Assembly: GCF_000760735.1 (NCBI RefSeq)
Contig: NZ_JMEX01000008.1
Coordinates: forward strand, 2,392,877 to 2,456,876
Length of the DNA stretch: 64,000 bases
From: Rhodococcoides fascians A44A
Lineage (GTDB): Bacteria > Actinomycetota > Actinomycetes > Mycobacteriales > Mycobacteriaceae
Direction: 5' to 3'
A program made the translations under genes and the position numbers. Below, piece by piece: positions 34,961 through 42,834 of the stretch. The notes under the pieces were generated by a model that did no database searches, had not been told where the DNA came from, and saw nothing but the letters and a program-made list of their open reading frames with translations. Every line of letters begins with the position of its first letter. Positions within the stretch are counted from its first letter, which is position 1.

Positions 34961-35577
34961 GCACCCAGACACGACGACCGGAGATCGACGAGACAACCTT
35001 CCGGCACCTCACGACGGTGGGAACATCCACCCTCGGGCATCACCGTGACCACGGGTTCGTCACCGAGCTCCATCCCATCTCGCGTCCGATCAGGCTCACG
35101 GGTGTCGCGCTGACGGTCCAGATCGGCGAATACGACGCCTCGGCCCTGAAGGAGGCGCTCGATCAGCTCACCCCGGGTACCGTTCTCGTCGTCTCGCAAC
35201 CGGGTTCGGGAAGTCGTGCTTCGATCGGCGGCATCGTCGCGCACCGCATCGCCGTGTCGGGAGCGAACGGCATCGTCATCAACGGCGCGATCACCGACTT
35301 CGACGAGATCGCAGCGTCGGGACTGCCTGTCTACTACCGGTCGGTCAGTCCGCGCACCACGCGCCGAATCGGCGGCGAAGGATCGGTCGGACAGCCCGTA
35401 GACGCGGGCGGCGCAGTGATCGCCACCGGCGACATCGTCTTCGGTGACAGTGACGGTATCGCCGTCCTGACCCAGGACGAGGCACCTGCCGTCGTCGCCG
35501 ATCTCGCCGAGCGCGAAGCACGTGAGCCCGCTGTCAAAGCACGTATCACCGAGGAGTTCACGGCGGTGGTCCGATGA
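34957..35577 (+). CDS. RraA-like protein / HMG aldolase-like fold
   Basis: 206 aa, ATG 34957 in ATGA overlap. The RraA/MenG-like core is visible: GTVLVVSQPGSGSRASIGGIVAHRIAVSG (split over about 69-97), GANGIVINGAITDFDEIA (about 97-114) and GLPVYYRSVSPRTTRR. Members are 4-hydroxy-4-methyl-2-oxoglutarate/oxaloacetate aldolases or regulators of RNase E. In a catabolic operon the aldolase role is more likely. The Arg of the ITDFDEI...R pattern is present in RTTRR. Confidence 0.8.
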   Translation: MSTQTRRPEIDETTFRHLTTVGTSTLGHHRDHGFVTELHPISRPIRLTGVALTVQIGEYDASALKEALDQLTPGTVLVVSQPGSGSRASIGGIVAHRIAVSGANGIVINGAITDFDEIAASGLPVYYRSVSPRTTRRIGGEGSVGQPVDAGGAVIATGDIVFGDSDGIAVLTQDEAPAVVADLAEREAREPAVKARITEEFTAVVR

Positions 35578-36656
35578 CGCAGATCGAGGTGACCTTGCTC
35601 GACACACGGCCGGTCGAAGCCCTGGCGAAAATCGACGGATTGCCTGCCGAGTTCGTGGCCGAGGCCGAGATCTACGGCGGTGTTCAGGAAGCGCACACCG
35701 TCACCGCGATCGCCGACGGCGCACTTCAGGGTTTGTTGCTCGTCGTCAACCGTCCGCACGCAGCGTACGTGAAGGTGGTGGGCGCCTGGCTGGGTGAGCC
35801 GGTGCTCGCCGAACTGGTGGCAGCCTTGGAGGAGTACGCATTCACGCGTACTGCGGTGGCTGTCAAATGGCAACTACCACAGGAAAGTCCGCTGGTCGCG
35901 CAGGTGAAGGCACTCGGCTACGAGTCCTTGCGGGAGCCGATCAACCCGGTACGGCCCGTCGTCGACGAACTCGCCGATGACATAACAGATTACGGTGCCG
36001 TTCCGGTCGGATTGGTGAAGTGGCGTGTCGCCTTGGCCGATCCCGTCGAGCCGCCGTACTACCGTCAGACCACAGGATTCACCTGTGGGCCTGTGTCGTT
36101 GATGGTGACGTTCGACTTGCTCGGTGCGGGGGAGGGCCTCGATCGCACCCGTGAGCTGGGCCTGTGGCGCGAAGGGACCGCGAGCGGCGGCACCATGCCC
36201 TACGGGCTTGCGGTTGCTGCGGCGAGGCGAGGGTACGTCCCGACGCTGTACCTGACCGACGAAGACCCCGAGCGGACCGACACCTCTCGCTCGAAGGAGG
36301 ACCGCGAGCTGCGACGTTTCGTCTCCGGTCAGTTCGCCGACGAAGCAGCCGAGCTCGGAGTCGAGACCGTCGTGCAGGACATCTCTGCGGACTTCATCCG
36401 TGAGCTGGCCGAGTCGGGCAAGATTCTGATACCGCTGATCGACTCTTACTACCAGCGCGGCAGGCATGGACCGCACTGGATCGTCGTCCACGGCTTCCAC
36501 GACGGGGCTTTCCTGGTGCAGGATTCCTCGACCGCCGTCGAGGTCGGCGAAACCTGGGTGGACCTGCACAACCACCCGGTTCCGGTCGAGACACTCGACG
36601 AGCTCGCGTGGTGGGGATCGCCTCGTTACCGCGCCATCCTCGCCTTCGATCGGTAA
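35574..36656 (+). CDS. C39-like cysteine peptidase with GNAT-like N-terminal domain
   Basis: 360 aa, coupled by ATGA to the RraA-like gene and last in the operon. Residues 1-125 look like a degenerate GNAT fold (VEALAKIDGL; ALEEYAFTRTAVAVKW; VKALGYESLREP). The C-terminal domain is C39-like: Cys171 in QTTGFTCGPVSL, His301 in GPHWIVVHGF and Asp317 in FLVQDSST complete a triad. Such enzymes cut leader or other peptides. No export signal or transporter fusion is visible, so it should act in the cytoplasm. A strong hairpin follows the stop. Confidence 0.82.
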   Translation: MTQIEVTLLDTRPVEALAKIDGLPAEFVAEAEIYGGVQEAHTVTAIADGALQGLLLVVNRPHAAYVKVVGAWLGEPVLAELVAALEEYAFTRTAVAVKWQLPQESPLVAQVKALGYESLREPINPVRPVVDELADDITDYGAVPVGLVKWRVALADPVEPPYYRQTTGFTCGPVSLMVTFDLLGAGEGLDRTRELGLWREGTASGGTMPYGLAVAAARRGYVPTLYLTDEDPERTDTSRSKEDRELRRFVSGQFADEAAELGVETVVQDISADFIRELAESGKILIPLIDSYYQRGRHGPHWIVVHGFHDGAFLVQDSSTAVEVGETWVDLHNHPVPVETLDELAWWGSPRYRAILAFDR

Positions 36657-36661
36657 CCCCG

Positions 36662-36706
36662 TCGACAGGGTGGAGGTGCACAGCCCATGCATCTCCAGCC
36701 TGTCGA
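36662..36706. terminator. Long hairpin between convergent genes
   Basis: A 19-bp inverted repeat (TCGACAGGGTGGAGGTGCA / TGCATCTCCAGCCTGTCGA) has two imperfect pairs, one of which is G-U in RNA. The loop is 7 nt. It fills the gap between the C39-like gene (stop 36656, plus) and the DszC-like gene (stop 36711, minus), so it can end transcription from both sides. There is no U-tract. Confidence 0.75.
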
Positions 36707-36710
36707 GCGA

Positions 36711-37925
36711 TCAGAAGAAACCGACCGACGGTAGTGCGGCGTCGTTGACCACGAAGTCCCCGACGGTCCGTGCCTTGTACACGGTTGGGTTGTGCGAGAA
36801 CAAGGTACGGAGATTGCGCCAGTGCCGATCCAAGTGCGCGCTCTGCCGGGTCGCGGACGCGCCGCCGACGCCGAACAGCTCGGTTGCGGCGTTCAATGCC
36901 AGACCCTCGACGGAAATCTTGGCTTTCGCTGCGGCGAGGGCTGCGTCGTGCTCGAGCTTCTCGTCCGGTTCTCCGGACGCCAGGAACGCCGCCGACGCGA
37001 TGTCCTGTGCATCCGACGCCGTCAACACGATCGCCTCCGCGGCATACGCTGCGGCCGACAGTGATCCGATGATCTGCAACAGTTGCGGGTCGTGGCGCGG
37101 CTCCTCCGCTGCCGCGAAGGTGTAGGAGCGAGCGCGTCCACGCACCAGTTCCGACGCGTCGGACACGACGGAGCGCAGAATTCCCGCACCGACGGCATGC
37201 AGCAGCAGCTGAGGGAACGCCTGCCGCGGACGCACCGAGTGCTCGGACCACTGGAACGGCAACAACTCCGACTTCTCGACTCTCACGTTGACGAACCGCG
37301 TCGTGCCGCTACCGGTGTGGCGCTGACCGATTCCGTCCCAGTCGTTCACGTGCTCGATGCCCGCGCGGTGGGCAGGGACCACAGCCGAAACCTGTTTTCC
37401 TTCCGAATCGTTCGCGGACACACGCAGGTAGTCGGAGAAGAGGCTTCCGGTGCTGTAGAACTTGGTGCCGTCCAGGCGATAACCGTCTCCGTCCGGCGTC
37501 AGCGTGGTGTCGTAGGTGTAGACACCGACTGCGCGAGAGGTCAGTTCACTGTTCGCGCCGCCGATGAGCAGTCCGTCACGCACCTTGTCGAGCCAGAACT
37601 CCCCGGACACACGATCGGGTGTGCGTCGACGTTCCTCGACGAAACCGAGATGAATCCGGATGATGTGCGGAACATCGGGGTCGGCCTCCGCCAGACGAAT
37701 CAACAGTGTGAACAGTTCTCGGAGCGTGTATCCGGCTCCACCCTCCTCCACCGGAAGGCGCACCGCACCCAATCGGTGCTCACGGATCAGGGCGATGGCC
37801 ACGAACGGCGGTCCGTCCTCGCCGTCGCGTCGACGTTTCGCGTCGGCTGCGATTTCCTCGATGATGGAACGCAACTCGTCGGAATCGAGAGCGGGTGGAG
37901 CGCTACGTGTGATTACCGTCGTCAT
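36711..37925 (-). CDS. DszC/SfnC-like flavin monooxygenase (acyl-CoA dehydrogenase fold)
   Basis: 404 aa. The pattern VRLPVEEGGAGYTLRELF, IIRIHLGFVEERR, YRLDGTKFYSTGSLFSDYLRV and the closing HLDRHWRNLRTLFSHNPTVYKAR matches the DszC/SfnC group, not true acyl-CoA dehydrogenases. These enzymes use FMNH2 and oxygen to oxidise sulfides or sulfones. It is a paralogue of the protein encoded at 52238, sharing the FYSTGxLFSDY and DRHWRN blocks. It is last in a minus-strand run with genes at 37997-39801. The start at 37925 has no strong ribosome site. Confidence 0.87.
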   Translation of the reverse strand: MTTVITRSAPPALDSDELRSIIEEIAADAKRRRDGEDGPPFVAIALIREHRLGAVRLPVEEGGAGYTLRELFTLLIRLAEADPDVPHIIRIHLGFVEERRRTPDRVSGEFWLDKVRDGLLIGGANSELTSRAVGVYTYDTTLTPDGDGYRLDGTKFYSTGSLFSDYLRVSANDSEGKQVSAVVPAHRAGIEHVNDWDGIGQRHTGSGTTRFVNVRVEKSELLPFQWSEHSVRPRQAFPQLLLHAVGAGILRSVVSDASELVRGRARSYTFAAAEEPRHDPQLLQIIGSLSAAAYAAEAIVLTASDAQDIASAAFLASGEPDEKLEHDAALAAAKAKISVEGLALNAATELFGVGGASATRQSAHLDRHWRNLRTLFSHNPTVYKARTVGDFVVNDAALPSVGFF

Positions 37926-37996
37926 GACCGCTATGGTGGCGCACCACAGCCGGATCGACCACGTATTGGATCAGTGTGAACGAAAGCCGTGAACGG

Positions 37997-38437
37997 TCAG
38001 ATGGGCCGATAATTCAACGCCCGGAACCACAGTGCGTACAGCGGCCGACGACGAGCTCCGAGCACCGTACGAGGCTTCGAGCGAGCAGTCGCCGACTTAC
38101 CGATCACCGACGGACTCGGGGCCCACGACCATCCGCGCCCCGTCGGTGCCAACTGCTCGGCAAGGTTCTCGATCACGGTCTCCGCAGACGAGTAATCCGG
38201 CAACGGACCGGTGAACGCGCCGAACGCCGCCGACATCGAATTGCACAACTGAATGGAGATGTTCGACGGTGGAGGAAGGATGAAATGCAGATGCGCACGC
38301 GCATGGGTGCGGCACAGTGCCTCGAGCACCTCCCCGGCCCACCCGTCGGACTCCCCGCCGGCGGACAACAGGACGGCCGTGATCGACTGCGCGCTCTCCA
38401 CATCAGGGAGAGTCGACATGCCGTGGTCCGAGTTCAT
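37997..38437 (-). CDS. Unrecognised protein, 146 aa
   Basis: Codon use is strongly GC3-biased, which supports coding. The centre is uncharged and mildly hydrophobic (HLHFILPPPSNISIQL; MSAAFGAFTGPLPDY) but shows no clear membrane helix. The C-terminus is basic (KPRTVLGARRRPLYALWF). ATG 38437 or 38419 could be the start; neither has a good ribosome site. It lies 37 bp after the SGNH hydrolase gene and 71 bp before the DszC-like gene on the same strand. Function unknown. Confidence 0.6.
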   Translation of the reverse strand: MNSDHGMSTLPDVESAQSITAVLLSAGGESDGWAGEVLEALCRTHARAHLHFILPPPSNISIQLCNSMSAAFGAFTGPLPDYSSAETVIENLAEQLAPTGRGWSWAPSPSVIGKSATARSKPRTVLGARRRPLYALWFRALNYRPI

Positions 38438-38474
38438 GGCGTCAATAGTGGACTATCGAGACGATTCGGGTGAG

Positions 38475-39167
38475 CTATTCGCTCGACGCGATTCTTACGC
38501 GAAGACCGGCGGCATCGGCCACCTGATCCGCCATGAACCTGGCCGAATCGGCCGTCGGATGGATTCCGTCGAACGTCGCGCCCGGTCGTGTCAACGTCGA
38601 CGCGAAATCGACGAGAGGGATCCCACGCTGAGCCGCAAGGGTTCTGATCGCCCTGTCGAGACGATCGTCCGTCGCCGATCTCGACCGCGGCACCGTCGTC
38701 AGTACAACCGTCTCGATATCGCGCGCCTTGTCCAGGATGAAACGAAGATTGTCCATGGTCTGCTCGAGCGGCACCCCGCGGGCCTGATCGTTCGTGCCAC
38801 CGCCCACGACCAGCACCTGGGGTTTCGCGTCCAGGACTTCGTCGATACGGGCCCGGATCTGAGCCGTCGTCTGCCCTCGTCGACCTGCATTGATACCATC
38901 GGCGCCGCGTGCGTCCGCCCCGCACACCAGATGGGAATACCACGAGGTGTCACCGTGGATTCCCCACCCGACGGCCGAGTTTCCCTCCGCGATGGAATCC
39001 CCGAGAGCGGCGATGCGAACCCCACGGTCGGAGGTACTCCAGCCGAAGCACTCGGCATTCCATACGTACAGCGCAGGCTTCCTGAGTGGGCCGAGGAGCA
39101 ACCCCGCGACGATCACCAGCAGAACTCCGCCGGCGAGGAGAAGGCGATACCGCCGCGTCTTCAGCAC
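38475..39167 (-). CDS. Membrane-anchored SGNH/GDSL hydrolase
   Basis: 230 aa from GTG 39167, chosen because it puts a single signal-anchor (RYRLLLAGGVLLVIVAGLLL) at the very N-terminus. The SGNH blocks are intact: block I GDSIAEGNS (Ser near 56), the Gly of block II in INAGRRGQT, block III GGGTND, and block V DGIHPT with the catalytic His and Asp. It is an extracytoplasmic esterase or deacetylase, possibly acting on cell-wall glycan. The Pro-rich lipoprotein gene lies 22 bp upstream on the same strand. Confidence 0.83.
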   Translation of the reverse strand: MLKTRRYRLLLAGGVLLVIVAGLLLGPLRKPALYVWNAECFGWSTSDRGVRIAALGDSIAEGNSAVGWGIHGDTSWYSHLVCGADARGADGINAGRRGQTTAQIRARIDEVLDAKPQVLVVGGGTNDQARGVPLEQTMDNLRFILDKARDIETVVLTTVPRSRSATDDRLDRAIRTLAAQRGIPLVDFASTLTRPGATFDGIHPTADSARFMADQVADAAGLRVRIASSE

Positions 39168-39189
39168 GCCCGAATTGTGCCGTACGCGC

Positions 39190-39801
39190 TCAGCGAGGTG
39201 ACGTCGGAGTCCCGCCCGAGCTGCCCGTCGACGGCAGCTGATCCGGAACGATCTGCAGTCCCGGAGGCGGACAGTACGTGTGATCACACAGGTCGAAGCC
39301 CCGGTCGCTCAAATTGGGGACCGCTTCGGGATTGACGAAGATCAGACCGTCGGGAGAGGTGCAGGACACCGGCCCACACGTCGTGCCCAGCGGGAATCCT
39401 CGCGAGTCGATCGGGTTCGGAGGCGGCATCACAGGCTCGGGCGGATCGAACGAGGCGACCGGCGGCGGATCGTAGGTGACGTCCTGCGGTTGCGTCGCCG
39501 GGTCGTACGACGGTGGCTCGTACGACGGTGGCTCGTACGGCGGCGGCTCGGACGCCGAGGCAATGACACTCGGTGGCACGAGCAGGGGCGTCGTCGCCTC
39601 GGCGGCAGGTGCAGGCGGCGATACCGAACTGGTGGACGTGCTGTCCGCGGCCGTGGTCGTGGTGGGTGCCGCGGAACTCACCGGCATCGGAGCCTCGGCG
39701 TCGGCGGTACACCCGGCGAGCAGCAGGGCCGCAGCCCCCACCGAGACAGCCGCGCTCACCAGGGCAGCAGCGTGCCTGGGTGCTCGGCTGCGGTTCGGCA
39801 T
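39190..39801 (-). CDS. Proline/threonine-rich lipoprotein
   Basis: 203 aa. ATG 39801 has a perfect AGGAGG ribosome site 5 bp away. The signal peptide ends LLLAGCTAD (Cys near 31). A low-complexity linker (Thr/Ser, then repeats of PPSYEPPSY type) reaches about residue 130. The C-terminal 70 residues hold four Cys (TTCGPVSCTS; DLCDHTYC), probably two disulfides. The linker suggests a surface domain held away from the membrane through the mycolate layer. Function unknown. Confidence 0.8.
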   Translation of the reverse strand: MPNRSRAPRHAAALVSAAVSVGAAALLLAGCTADAEAPMPVSSAAPTTTTAADSTSTSSVSPPAPAAEATTPLLVPPSVIASASEPPPYEPPSYEPPSYDPATQPQDVTYDPPPVASFDPPEPVMPPPNPIDSRGFPLGTTCGPVSCTSPDGLIFVNPEAVPNLSDRGFDLCDHTYCPPPGLQIVPDQLPSTGSSGGTPTSPR

Positions 39802-40259
39802 GTCCCTCCTGGCTCGGAATGTGTCTGGTTCATCGGGAGTAGTTGACAATTCATTACCGAACTTCCCGGTCCGATAACGGTACCCGAGGCATCGCCCCAG
39901 CGTGGGGCCCCTGTCGACCGCGCGTGTCCGCAAACCTTCGGCACGCCCGCGAGCCGCACTCGATCTCGTCGAGCCGCTCGTTTTCTTCGATGAACCCGAC
40001 CGCTCGACGGTCCGGTGGCCACGGGAGCGGGCAATTCTGCTCGAGCTGATTTTAAGTGCGACCGGCGTTCCGCGAAGCGTCCCCGAGGTCGGAATCCCTG
40101 CAGGTGAACGGGCCACGATCCCGTTTTCGCGGCGCACCGACCTTACACCCGCCGGAGGGGTAAAACCCCGCGAAGGCGGGGAAATGCCGGTAACGTCCCC
40201 GAACTGAAACCGGCAGCACTGTGTTCGGTGAAATACGCGGCTGCAAAAGGGAGATACGC
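39802..40259 (+). promoter_or_regulatory. 458-bp intergenic region, possible structured RNA leader before opu operon
   Basis: No protein gene is convincing here. Close to the opu start are several pairing segments: CCGCC/GGCGG (40149-40153, 40175-40179) enclosing GGGG/CCCC; the alternative CCCCGC/GCGGGG (40166-40171, 40176-40181); and TGCCGGT/ACCGGCA (40185-40191, 40209-40215). Mutually exclusive stems suggest a regulatory leader, but I cannot match a known riboswitch class. A TTGACA at 39843 lacks a properly spaced -10 box. Confidence 0.35.
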
Positions 40260-40904
40260 GTGGATTTGTGGAACTATCTTCAGGGGCGGGGGCAGTTCCT
40301 CTCCTTTCTGACGTATCAGCATGCGTCACTGGCATTTCAAACTGTTCTCGTCGGCAGTCTCGTCGCGATTGTCGTCGCGGTCGCGGTACACCGACTCCCG
40401 TTGTTCTCGGCTCTGACATTGACGAGCAGTCGAGTGGCACTGACCATCCCGTCGCTCGCGTTGCTGGCACTGCTCATCGTCCCGTTCGGGCTCGGCGTGG
40501 TGCCGTCGTTCATCATGCTCGCGTTCTTCGCCGCGATGCCCGTGATCGGAAACGCCATCGTCGGACTGCGATCGGTACCCGACGCGACCATCGAATCCGC
40601 CCGTGGAATCGGACTGTCCCGCTGGCGAATTCTCGTCTCCGTATCGCTACCGATCGCGTGGCCCGTGATTCTCACCGGCATCCGCGTGTCCACCCAGATG
40701 GTCGTCGGCGTCGCCGCGATCGTCGCCTACGTCCTCGGACCCGGCCTCGGATCGCTCATCTTCAACGGACTGTCCAGGCTCGGCGGAACCAACTCCGTCG
40801 AAATGGCAGTCACCGGAACCGTTCTCATCGTCGTCATCGCATTGGTGTTCGACGCCCTGCTCGTCCTTCTCGGGCGCCTCACCATCTCGAAGGGATTGTC
40901 ATGA
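40260..40904 (+). CDS. Osmoprotectant-type ABC permease (OpuBB/ProW-like), first subunit
   Basis: 214 aa from GTG 40260, with AAGGGAG 7 bp upstream. Five to six membrane helices; the loop IESARGIGLSRWRILVSVSLPIAWPVIL is the ATPase-contact region, and SLALLALLIVPFGLGVVPS is typical of Opu/YehW permeases. With a second permease gene downstream it forms a heterodimeric channel. The family imports glycine betaine, choline, carnitine or proline betaine under osmotic stress. It overlaps the ATPase gene by 4 bp. Confidence 0.9.
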   Translation: MDLWNYLQGRGQFLSFLTYQHASLAFQTVLVGSLVAIVVAVAVHRLPLFSALTLTSSRVALTIPSLALLALLIVPFGLGVVPSFIMLAFFAAMPVIGNAIVGLRSVPDATIESARGIGLSRWRILVSVSLPIAWPVILTGIRVSTQMVVGVAAIVAYVLGPGLGSLIFNGLSRLGGTNSVEMAVTGTVLIVVIALVFDALLVLLGRLTISKGLS

Positions 40905-42100
40905 CCGACACCGACCGCACCGTCTCGGGTGCTTCGATTCGGCTCGACGGCGTCGTCAAGCAGTATCGTGGCCAGACCAAGCCCGCCGTCCAGAAGATCG
41001 ACCTCGAGATCGAAGCCGGACACATCGTCGCCTTCGTCGGGCCGTCCGGCTGCGGCAAGACGACGACCCTCAAGATGATCAACCGGCTGATCGAGCCCAC
41101 CGAGGGCAGGCTCTTCATCGGCGACCGCGACGTCACCGGCGAGGATCCCGACAAGCTGCGTCAGTCCATCGGATACGTCATCCAGGCAGGCGGACTCTTC
41201 CCCCACTGGTCGGTGCAGAAGAACATCGGCGCCATCCCCCGAGTGCTGGGCTGGGACAAGAAACGCATCGCCGAGCGCACCGAATACCTCCTCGACCTCG
41301 TCGGCCTCGACGCGGACACCTTCCGAGACCGACTCCCCAAGGACATGTCCGGCGGACAGCAACAGCGCGTCGGCGTCGCACGTGCACTCGCGGCGGACCC
41401 ACCGGTTCTGCTGATGGACGAGCCCTTCAGTGCCGTCGACCCCATCACCCGAGTCCGCCTGCAGGACAGCCTCATCGCGATCCAGCACGAAGTCGCCAAG
41501 ACCATCGTGATCGTCACCCACGACTTCGAGGAAGCCACCAAACTCGGTGACAAGGTGCTCATCCTCTCCGAAGGCGGAAAGATCGAGCAGTACGCCACCC
41601 CCGAGGAAATTCTCGCCAAGCCCGCCAACGCCTTCGTCGAAGAGTTCATCGGCTCCGGCGCGACGCTTGCCCACCTGACGCTCTCGAGGGTCAAGGACGT
41701 CGAACACGAGCCCGTCGTCACCGCACGCGTCGGCGACTCCTCGCAGGAAGTCATCGGCCGCGCACGCGCCGCAGGCGTGACCTGGATCGTCGTCGTCGAC
41801 GAGCACGGCAAACCACGGTCCTGGCCATCGCTCGACGAAGTCGCCACCAAGGACACGGTCTCCGACTACATCGACCCGCGCCTACCCGTCGTCGCACCGT
41901 CGTCGACGCTCAACGACGCACTCGACGTCATGCTCGCCGCCAGCCAGGGCGGAGTCGTCGTCACCGACGGCCGCGGCGTCGTCACAGGGTCGCTGACCAT
42001 CAAGACCGTCATGTCGGTCGTCCGTGGACAACTCGACGAAGCCCGCGAGGGCGACGGGCACGTCTCCTACACCCAGCACGCGGAGGGGTCGGCCACATGA
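40901..42100 (+). CDS. Osmoprotectant ABC ATPase with C-terminal CBS region (OpuBA/ProV-like)
   Basis: 399 aa, ATG 40901. ATPase motifs: Walker A GPSGCGKTT (about 47-55), Q-loop YVIQAGGLFPHWSV, signature MSGGQQQRVGVAR (about 149-161), Walker B LLMDEPFSAVD. After residue 250 comes a CBS-type region (VVAPSSTLNDALDVMLAASQGGVVVTDGRG) like the ionic-strength sensor of OpuA. The first CBS repeat (ARAAGVTWIVVVDEHG) looks shortened. The gene is coupled to permeases on both sides. Confidence 0.93.
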   Translation: MTDTDRTVSGASIRLDGVVKQYRGQTKPAVQKIDLEIEAGHIVAFVGPSGCGKTTTLKMINRLIEPTEGRLFIGDRDVTGEDPDKLRQSIGYVIQAGGLFPHWSVQKNIGAIPRVLGWDKKRIAERTEYLLDLVGLDADTFRDRLPKDMSGGQQQRVGVARALAADPPVLLMDEPFSAVDPITRVRLQDSLIAIQHEVAKTIVIVTHDFEEATKLGDKVLILSEGGKIEQYATPEEILAKPANAFVEEFIGSGATLAHLTLSRVKDVEHEPVVTARVGDSSQEVIGRARAAGVTWIVVVDEHGKPRSWPSLDEVATKDTVSDYIDPRLPVVAPSSTLNDALDVMLAASQGGVVVTDGRGVVTGSLTIKTVMSVVRGQLDEAREGDGHVSYTQHAEGSAT

Positions 42101-42834
42101 ATCGACTGCGCCGCACACCGATAGACGTGTGGTTCGAGCCGCTGCTCATCATCGTTCTGGGCGTCGGCTACTTCCTCTGGTACCGATCGACGACGCTCAC
42201 TCCGACCGAAGAAGCATCGCTCGGCTGGTCGACCCTGAAGACCACGATCCTCGACCACATCCAATTGACCTTGACGGCAACCGTGTTCGTCGTCGTCATC
42301 GCGATCCCGCTCGGCATCCTGCTGACCCGCGAGAAGGTCAAGCCGTTCAAACCGTTTGCGATCAACTTCGCCAACATCGGCCAGGCCGCACCCGCCGTCG
42401 GACTGATCGTGTTGCTGACGATGTGGCTCGGCACCGGCTTCCGGACGGCCGTCGTCGGCCTGGTCGTGTACGCCATCCTGCCGATCCTCCAGAACACCAT
42501 CGTCGGCATCGACCAGGTGGACAAGCGAACCATCGAAGCCGCCCGAGGCATCGGGTACTCCGGTATCCGCACACTCGTCCAGGTGGAGCTGCCGTTGGCC
42601 GTTCCCGTCATTCTCAACGGAGTGCGGACCGCGCTGGTCATCCTGGTCGGCACCGCGACGCTGAGCACGTTCATCGGCGCCACCAGCCTCGGCACCCTCA
42701 TCACGACCGGCGTGACGCTGTTCCTCCCGAAGCTGCTCATCTCCGGCGCCATCCTCGTCGCGCTGCTGGCGCTGACGATCGACTGGCTGGGACGCCTCGT
42801 CGAACTGTTCGCAACCCCACGAGGAGTGGCATGA
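42097..42834 (+). CDS. Osmoprotectant-type ABC permease (OpuBD-like), second subunit
   Basis: 245 aa, ATG 42097 in ATGA overlap. Six helices; IEAARGIGYSGIRTLVQVELPLAVPVIL is the cytoplasmic coupling loop, nearly the same as in the permease at 40260. A longer N-terminus of about 45 residues adds one helix (LLIIVLGVGYFLWY). It completes the heterodimeric permease and overlaps the binding-protein gene by 4 bp. Confidence 0.9.
   Translation: MNRLRRTPIDVWFEPLLIIVLGVGYFLWYRSTTLTPTEEASLGWSTLKTTILDHIQLTLTATVFVVVIAIPLGILLTREKVKPFKPFAINFANIGQAAPAVGLIVLLTMWLGTGFRTAVVGLVVYAILPILQNTIVGIDQVDKRTIEAARGIGYSGIRTLVQVELPLAVPVILNGVRTALVILVGTATLSTFIGATSLGTLITTGVTLFLPKLLISGAILVALLALTIDWLGRLVELFATPRGVA

Noticed and set aside
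39843-39848. TTGACA as -35 box of the opu operon
   Set aside because: The nearest TATAAT-like element (GATAAC at 39873) is 24 bp away, too far for a normal promoter, and the opu start is 400 bp downstream.
39843-40207. Two short open frames in the opu leader region
   Set aside because: They have mixed codon bias, no ribosome site and no conserved motif; the region is better read as non-coding leader.
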